Source: Rutstroemia sp. NJR-2017a BVV2
Lineage: Eukaryota > Ascomycota > Leotiomycetes > Helotiales > Rutstroemiaceae
NCBI GenBank assembly: GCA_002946415.1
Contig: NJPS01000013.1
Span: forward strand, 1,178,001-1,242,000
Direction of reading: 5' to 3'
DNA: 64,000 nt
The notes under the pieces were generated by a model. That model did not search any database. It had not been told where the DNA came from and worked only from the letters and a program-made list of their open reading frames with translations. Made by a program: the position numbers and the translations under genes. This document shows positions 58,972-64,000 of the stretch, piece by piece; the first letter of the stretch is position 1; the number at the start of each line of letters is the position of its first letter.

Positions 58972-59703
58972 ATGACATTCTCAACCACCACCACCACCAC
59001 CACCACAACAACCACCACCACACCCTCCATCGTAATCAACACCCTAACCTCATCCTCTTCTTCTTCTTCTACCTCTCATCCCTCCAAAACAACCACCCAC
59101 CTCACCGTCCCCCTCCTCCCCACCGCCTCCCCATCAACCACCCATCTCCACTCCCACTATATAACTTCCCCCCTTAGCCCTTCTCCCTCTTCATCCCGCT
59201 CCACTCCTCCTTCCTCTTCCACATCTCATCTCCAAGTCCCCACCTTCATCGTCTCCAGCCCCGCCACACCTAGCCGCCGCACCCCCTCTTCCTCAGCGCG
59301 CAACTGGATTGGCTGGACAACATTGACGCTGACGCCGCCGAATACGCCTGCGTCGCCGCGGCTGGGGCTGGGATTGGGAGGTAGGTTTAGAGCGAGGGGG
59401 AGTTTGTCGAGTAGTGGAAGTGCGGGGAGTCCGTCGAGCATGGGATGGCTTTCGCCGGTGGAGGGGGGGAAGGGGGAGAGGGTGGGATTAGGGAGGGAGG
59501 GGGATGGGAAGGAGAGGGAAAAGGAACAGGAGAGGAAGCACGATGCTAAGATGTTGGAGATTACGATGCGGTTGATGGAGTGTAGGGTTGGTAGTACAGA
59601 GGGCGAGAGAACGGGAAATATAAGTGTAGGTGCAGGGCGAGAGGGGGGGAAGTTGATGAGGGAGATTGAGACGGCGGGGTTGAGGGGTGGGTTTGGTGTA
59701 TAG
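58972..59703 (+). CDS. Hypothetical Ser/Thr/Pro-rich protein
   Basis: A single-exon frame of 243 codons starts at the first ATG. The first 25 residues include a long poly-Thr run, then poly-Ser, then a Ser/Pro/Thr-rich middle with short repeats (TPPNTP, SPSSMGW). The middle has WIGWTTLTLTPP. The last 60 residues change character: charged and helical (EREKEQERKHDAKMLEITMRLMECR), followed by GGKLMREIETAGLRGGFG. This helical end is the part most likely to be conserved and argues that the frame is real rather than low-complexity noise. No signal peptide or membrane helix. The frame is open upstream without an ATG. Function unknown. Confidence 0.55.
   Translation: MTFSTTTTTTTTTTTTTPSIVINTLTSSSSSSSTSHPSKTTTHLTVPLLPTASPSTTHLHSHYITSPLSPSPSSSRSTPPSSSTSHLQVPTFIVSSPATPSRRTPSSSARNWIGWTTLTLTPPNTPASPRLGLGLGGRFRARGSLSSSGSAGSPSSMGWLSPVEGGKGERVGLGREGDGKEREKEQERKHDAKMLEITMRLMECRVGSTEGERTGNISVGAGREGGKLMREIETAGLRGGFGV
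58987..59030 (+). repeat. (ACC/ACA)n poly-Thr coding microsatellite
   Basis: A run of ACC and ACA codons encodes about 13 consecutive Thr residues near the start of the Ser/Thr/Pro-rich protein. It is likely length-polymorphic. Confidence 0.85.
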
Positions 59704-60799
59704 GGGAAGAGGCTTGTAGACTGGGAGTGAAAGAAAAAAGTAGAGAATTTGGATATAGATTTCTATATGTTTATGGGTGTTCTCATTTAGCGTGGCATTG
59801 CGGGCGATATTTGGCATGGGATTTGGATGTGCATTGATGGATAAAAGGTACAGGGTTAATGGGTATTGGTCATATTATCATTGGGAGGTTTGCGTTACTA
59901 ACTTTGGCTAATGAATGAATGAATGGATATTAATTCTGATAGAACTCAAGTCGATTTGTTGAATGTGCGTAAGAAAATACTTCTCACAAGGCGAAGATTG
60001 TATTGGTGAGCTCCAACTCGCTGCCTGATTAGTAAAGTATATGCCGCTGAACAGAAGAGAATCGATCCAACACTTTTTCATATGGGTCAATGGCTACTGC
60101 ACATGTTGCATACTTCACCTGAGCGATGAATTTCTCTCATGCTGCGGGGTAAGTCTGTCGACGTCGCTACAGATTCCTCTCTTCAATTGGCTATACACAC
60201 CATTGACTATCTCGAGATTATAACACTGACCCCTCACATATTCTCACTCACCCTTTCTCCCTTTCTCTTCCTACAATTTGGGATCCATGCGCGACCCCAT
60301 TCCATTGATTGAATGTAAAGGAAAAAGAAAATGTTTGAAGCATCCTCCGGCATGCATCTGCAGTTTGTTTGCCCACGCACAATCTTTGTTTATGGACAGA
60401 CTTTCTGGTCCTTCACATCCATCTATCTTCAATTCGTTTTTGGCTATGATTATGCCAAATGCCTGGGATGCGGGTATATGGCACAGAAGAGAGTGCCTTG
60501 CTAGAGATTACGGGAGGAAACGGAACGGGATGCTGAGTCTGCTGGTAGGCTGACTTGCTCAGTAGAAGTGTGGCTGGTCTTTTGGGTAGTTGCGTGTTTG
60601 AGGTTATTGAACGGCTCAAGTAGGCAGTAGAAGCTCGTTTTCTGACCATAAGCACTGCACTGAGGTTGAAGCCTGTTGATGAGAGGAGAGGAAAGATCGT
60701 ATTGCCACAATATGCATACGTATTTCAATGATAATGTAATAACTATTCATAAAACGGAAAGGTTATTATCGAACTTCTTTAATGTTTAATGTAGGCAGA
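59704..60799. other. Convergent intergenic stretch
   Basis: This lies between the Ser/Thr/Pro-rich gene (plus) and the next minus-strand gene. No gene seen. Short open frames at about 60.3-60.7 kb are unsupported. Confidence 0.5.
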
Positions 60800-61695
60800 T
60801 CATCCTTCAAGAACAATTTGTCCCTCGGTTCTCCTGCTCTGGAAAGCGTCATACATTTTCTATAAAAACGTCTTGTTAGCATTCTACTCCATCTTGACTT
60901 CCAGTACTCAGGATCAATACGTACCATGACTCTATCCATTAATTTCTTCCCCTGCATCACACACTTAATGATAGTGAATACCAATATCAGCAACGACGCC
61001 AACAATATCAATCCAAGAATCACAAAAGGATTCCCCTGGTTTTCTGGTCGGCGAGTGGGTGGTTGAACAGGATCCTCATTATCATCTTCATCCTCGTCAT
61101 CCTCGCCATCCTCATCCTCCTTCATAACTTTCATTCTCATCTTCTCCTCATCCTCCTCAATACCTTCCATTCTCATCCTCTCCTCTTCAATTTGCTCCTG
61201 AAGAACTCTCAGCTTCTCCATAACCATCGTCTTATGATCTTTAGGCCCTTCCATCCACTTAGTATCGTACTCCAGCAACTTAGACTCCACCTCCACGTCC
61301 TCCAGTTCCTCCAGTTCCTCCAAATCTAGGGACTTGTCCACACAAAAAAACAGAAGCGACATCCTTCCAATCAATGGAAACGTTCTCATTTCATCCGTAC
61401 GCCATACACTTGATGTACCATGGCATTTTTCACGCTGGTGCAGACGATACACGGCATTTTGTCCCGCGCTGCAAAGGGGTGCTTCGAGTACTGAGAATTT
61501 GAATTCAGCAGAGACGGGCGAGTGAGGCGTGAAGCATTTGTTTGGAGGAATTGAGAAAATCTTGGTGGTGGCGGTGGATAGGGCGGAAAGTTCTACGATG
61601 GCCGGTGTGTTGGGGTAGACGAAGACGGGCGCGGCGGAGACGAGTGGGATACTCAGGACGCTGAAAAGCGCTGGGAGAAGGGTTTGAGAGAACAT
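60800..61695 (-). CDS. Predicted secretory-pathway single-pass membrane protein
   Basis: Two exons, complement(join(60800..60859, 60925..61695)), give 276 residues. A signal peptide (MFSQTLLPALFSVLSIPLVSAAP) leads to a luminal domain of about 120 residues with four cysteines, then an acidic Glu/Asp-rich and Met-rich helical segment (EEERMRMEGIEEDEEKMRM), a membrane helix at about 223-245 and a short basic tail. I favour an intron at 60860-60924 because it has a GTACGT donor, a GCTAAC branch site and a TTTTTATAG acceptor. If it is retained, the frame instead runs to 60766 with a different tail, giving 309 residues. I do not recognise the family. An upstream in-frame ATG at 61740 would bury the signal peptide and is less likely. 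Confidence 0.62.
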
Positions 61696-62699
61696 GATGA
61701 TTCGATGATGTGATGATGTTGTAGCGACAGAGAACCTCAATGATGGAGGATGAATTCAAGAGTATTTCGTAAAGCCACACAGAAACAGCAGACCCAGCTC
61801 CTTATATCACAAACCTTCCCTCGCGAGCCCAGACCACCAAGCACACCTGCCTATTCGCATTCGTATAAGGGCATTCATTCCTCAGTACGACCGGAATGAT
61901 GCCGGCATAGAATGTAATATTAGCTAGATTAGACCAGGACAGGAGCACCTACTAAAAGGATGCTTATGCCCTACCTTTGATTAAGATAGACCGATTCACC
62001 CAAGCATCATCATACCAGCGATTAGGAGTCTGGACAACACCCTAATCTCATGAGCTTAAAAACAAGTGGTGGACGCATACGAAGAGGCACTCGCCCCGGC
62101 ATCGTAGGCAGCACGGCGCAAAAGCCCCAAATCAGAATCCAAATGCTGACCCGACCGGGGCGGGTACGAGCCCACGGACATTACTTTCCCTGTTCGGGAC
62201 GCAAATCAATAGTCCCGTTGGCTCGGTTGGCCATCCAATTCGGTTTGACCGATAGCTTTTGAGACTTTGTTGCACGTCTCAAAATCGTAAATGCGAGTTT
62301 ACGACACTGGTCTCTCGCATAACAACACATTTTGTGGGGTTGGGGAGAGACTGAAGCCTGTGGGAAATGCATCCGGATTATAGATATGCCGCGATCCGAT
62401 GCATCATTTAGGGGACTGTCGAGTGTGTTGGCCGCTGAACCGAGCCGTACTTTGATTTGGGATGGTGGACGTGCAGCAGAACGAATTAAACTGGAGCTGG
62501 AGCCTGGTAGTTGTAGGCAGGTAAGACAGTCTAAAGGCAGATCTCAAGAGCTACCCCTCTTGGGGATCGGCCGGGTTCACAGATAACTACACCTCAAAGA
62601 CTGCTTAGATGCATGATTTCTACTTCCATTTTACGATTCGTTTTGTACCGCTAAGATCAAATCCCCTCTCTTCGCTATGCCTCCTTATAAATGTCACAT
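61696..62699. other. Intergenic, tandem minus-strand genes
   Basis: This holds the promoter of the membrane protein gene and the 3' flank of GUP1. No gene seen. Confidence 0.5.
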
Positions 62700-64000
62700 C
62701 TAACACTTCAGGAAGATACCCTTCCTCATTTCACTTTCCCTTACTTCAAACATGACCTGTACACCTACAAAGAGCGCCGATGATGCTGTAACGAGGAAAA
62801 TAACTCCTGTAACTTCAAGTCAGTGTCATTGCTCACAATGCACATATCTCGACGAAAGTAAAACATACCTGAAAAGTCCCGGAAAATGCCCGAAACAATG
62901 CTTTTCAAACCATCAATCCCAACCGCAAAACCAACCAAGTTGGCCGCCATCATCAACATTAGATTTCCTACTGCGCCGATACCACATATCGCTCTGTAGG
63001 CTGTAAGATTATTCAGCCATTTCTTCCGAGGGAAAAGCATTCCCCCAATGATTTCCGGTAGCATGAATAACACAATTAACCAGCCCCAAGCAAGGAGATT
63101 GAGACTGATATCATGCCACAAGGCCACGAAAGTGAAGACGAGGACGTAATTGAAAATAGAGCGAGCGGTCGTAAGCCATGTACGAGAAGAAGAACCTCCC
63201 AAAGGAACGTATATATAGCGAACGAGCCAGCGGTTGAAGCTGCGATGCCAACCTCGCCAGAATTGAATGGTGGAAGGATTGTCGGAGAGGCAGCGAATCA
63301 TGTTCTCCGGAGGATCGATTCCATCGGTGAGCGACCACAGTCTAAAGAATCGCCAAGGCAGAAGAAGCTTCAACCAAACGACATGAAGGTTAAAGTAGGA
63401 TAACAAACTCAGTTGGGCTGGAGTATAGTCGGACCAATTGGGGTGTGCTTTGGCAATTGCTGTGCAATAGACAAAATGAAGGAGCACTTCCAGCGTCAGA
63501 AGACAGAGGAGGAAGCGAACCGCATACTTGATGGTTCTTGATTTATCGATACTAGCAGGACGGTACTTGGCTTGCGATATGTAGTCATTGAATGTGATGA
63601 TAGGGCCAGTCAGGTATAAAGGAGCGTAAATGGAATATGCAACATAGTTTCGGAAGTTATAATCCTTCTCTGGGGCAGGAATCTTAATTCGATCACGTTC
63701 GGAAAGGTTTGTAGGGTCAAGCTGCTTCTTCTTTTGTGCATTAGTTCTGATACAATGCGTAAAGGGTCTCTTTTCATAACTTACCTCTAAGGGACTTCCA
63801 GCTCTCCTATCCAAACTCCAGTAGTAATCAAGGTTGAAGCTAATCAACCTCAGAACCGTAAGATTAAACAGAATTTCCCATCTTGGGATGATACCCAGAT
63901 AGCTGTCCATCCACTGTGCCCAACTATGCAACAAAGTATTGCTCGGTAGCCCAGAATCTCCAACTGGCGACAGGAAATTCGCAATGGTAATGTACTTGTA
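62700..64000 (-). CDS. GUP1: GUP1, MBOAT O-acyltransferase (5' end cut by window)
   Basis: Exons visible on the complement: 62700..62806, 62869..63730 and 63785 to about 64000. The start lies outside the window. Gup1 is an ER multi-pass O-acyltransferase that remodels the lipid of GPI anchors and affects wall and membrane make-up. Visible blocks are WMDSYLGIIPRWEILFNLTVLRLISFNLDYYW, KKQLDPTNLSERDRI, DYNFRNYVAYSIYAPLYLTGP, SFNRWLVRYIYVPLGGS and the MBOAT active-site region VALWHDISLNLLAWGW with its histidine. The last exon (GVIFLVTASSALFVGVQVMFEVRESE) is needed for the family C-terminus. The 54-bp intron at 63731-63784 is a multiple of three and open, so its removal (SPLE|KKQL) rests on splice signals and family fit. 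The 5'-most 70 bases (63930-64000) may include an intron. Confidence 0.9.

Overview
The window is nuclear DNA of a filamentous ascomycete. Genes are split by short introns (mostly about 45-130 bp) with GT donors such as GTAAGT or GTATGT, CTAAC-type branch points and AG acceptors. Spacing and composition are eukaryotic, and the products are typical Pezizomycotina proteins (kexin, Snx4, Mdm38, Vps53, Yth1, Wss1, a DUF1776 protein, Gup1). A leotiomycete is a reasonable guess from the protein style, but the sequence alone does not prove it. No rRNA, convincing tRNA, CRISPR array or intact transposon was seen.

Layout. 0-5 kb: a hypothetical acidic protein with a Cys/His cluster and a secreted lysozyme-like protein. 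6.7-11.7 kb: a very large PhoD-like phosphatase. 13.7-23.4 kb is a housekeeping block: KEX2, SNX4/ATG24, MDM38 and mitochondrial adenylate kinase ADK2. MDM38 and ADK2 are divergent and share a 1.2-kb promoter region. 24.5-35.4 kb is metabolic and accessory: an MFS sugar transporter, a P450, a phosphoketolase and a second P450, separated by AT-rich spacers. 35.4-42.7 kb is gene-poor, with a single-pass membrane protein and a DUF2306 multi-pass protein. 43.3-48.5 kb: WSS1 protease, a DUF1776 protein and YTH1. 51-58 kb: a GH18 chitinase without a signal peptide, VPS53 and thioredoxin reductase TRR1. 59-64 kb: a Ser/Thr/Pro-rich protein, a secretory-pathway membrane protein and the 3' part of GUP1, whose 5' end lies beyond the window.

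How the genes relate. Several products act in the secretory and endosomal system (Kex2 in the trans-Golgi network, Snx4 and Vps53 in retrieval to it, Gup1 in the ER), but they are scattered and this may be chance. The sugar transporter and phosphoketolase could both serve carbon assimilation. No backbone biosynthetic enzyme accompanies the two P450s, so I do not call a secondary-metabolite cluster. For multi-exon genes I rebuilt the exons by hand from splice signals and reading-frame continuity, and the joined lengths are multiples of three.

The observations most worth following are: an AUG-less, in-frame, presequence-like extension upstream of TRR1; a 130-bp pentanucleotide array with 18 copies of the 5'-splice-site core GTAAG, sitting among five other pentanucleotide repeat families; a Wss1 protease with a textbook VIM motif and two SHP-like boxes; and a secreted lysozyme-fold candidate. 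I found no clearly new multi-gene system.
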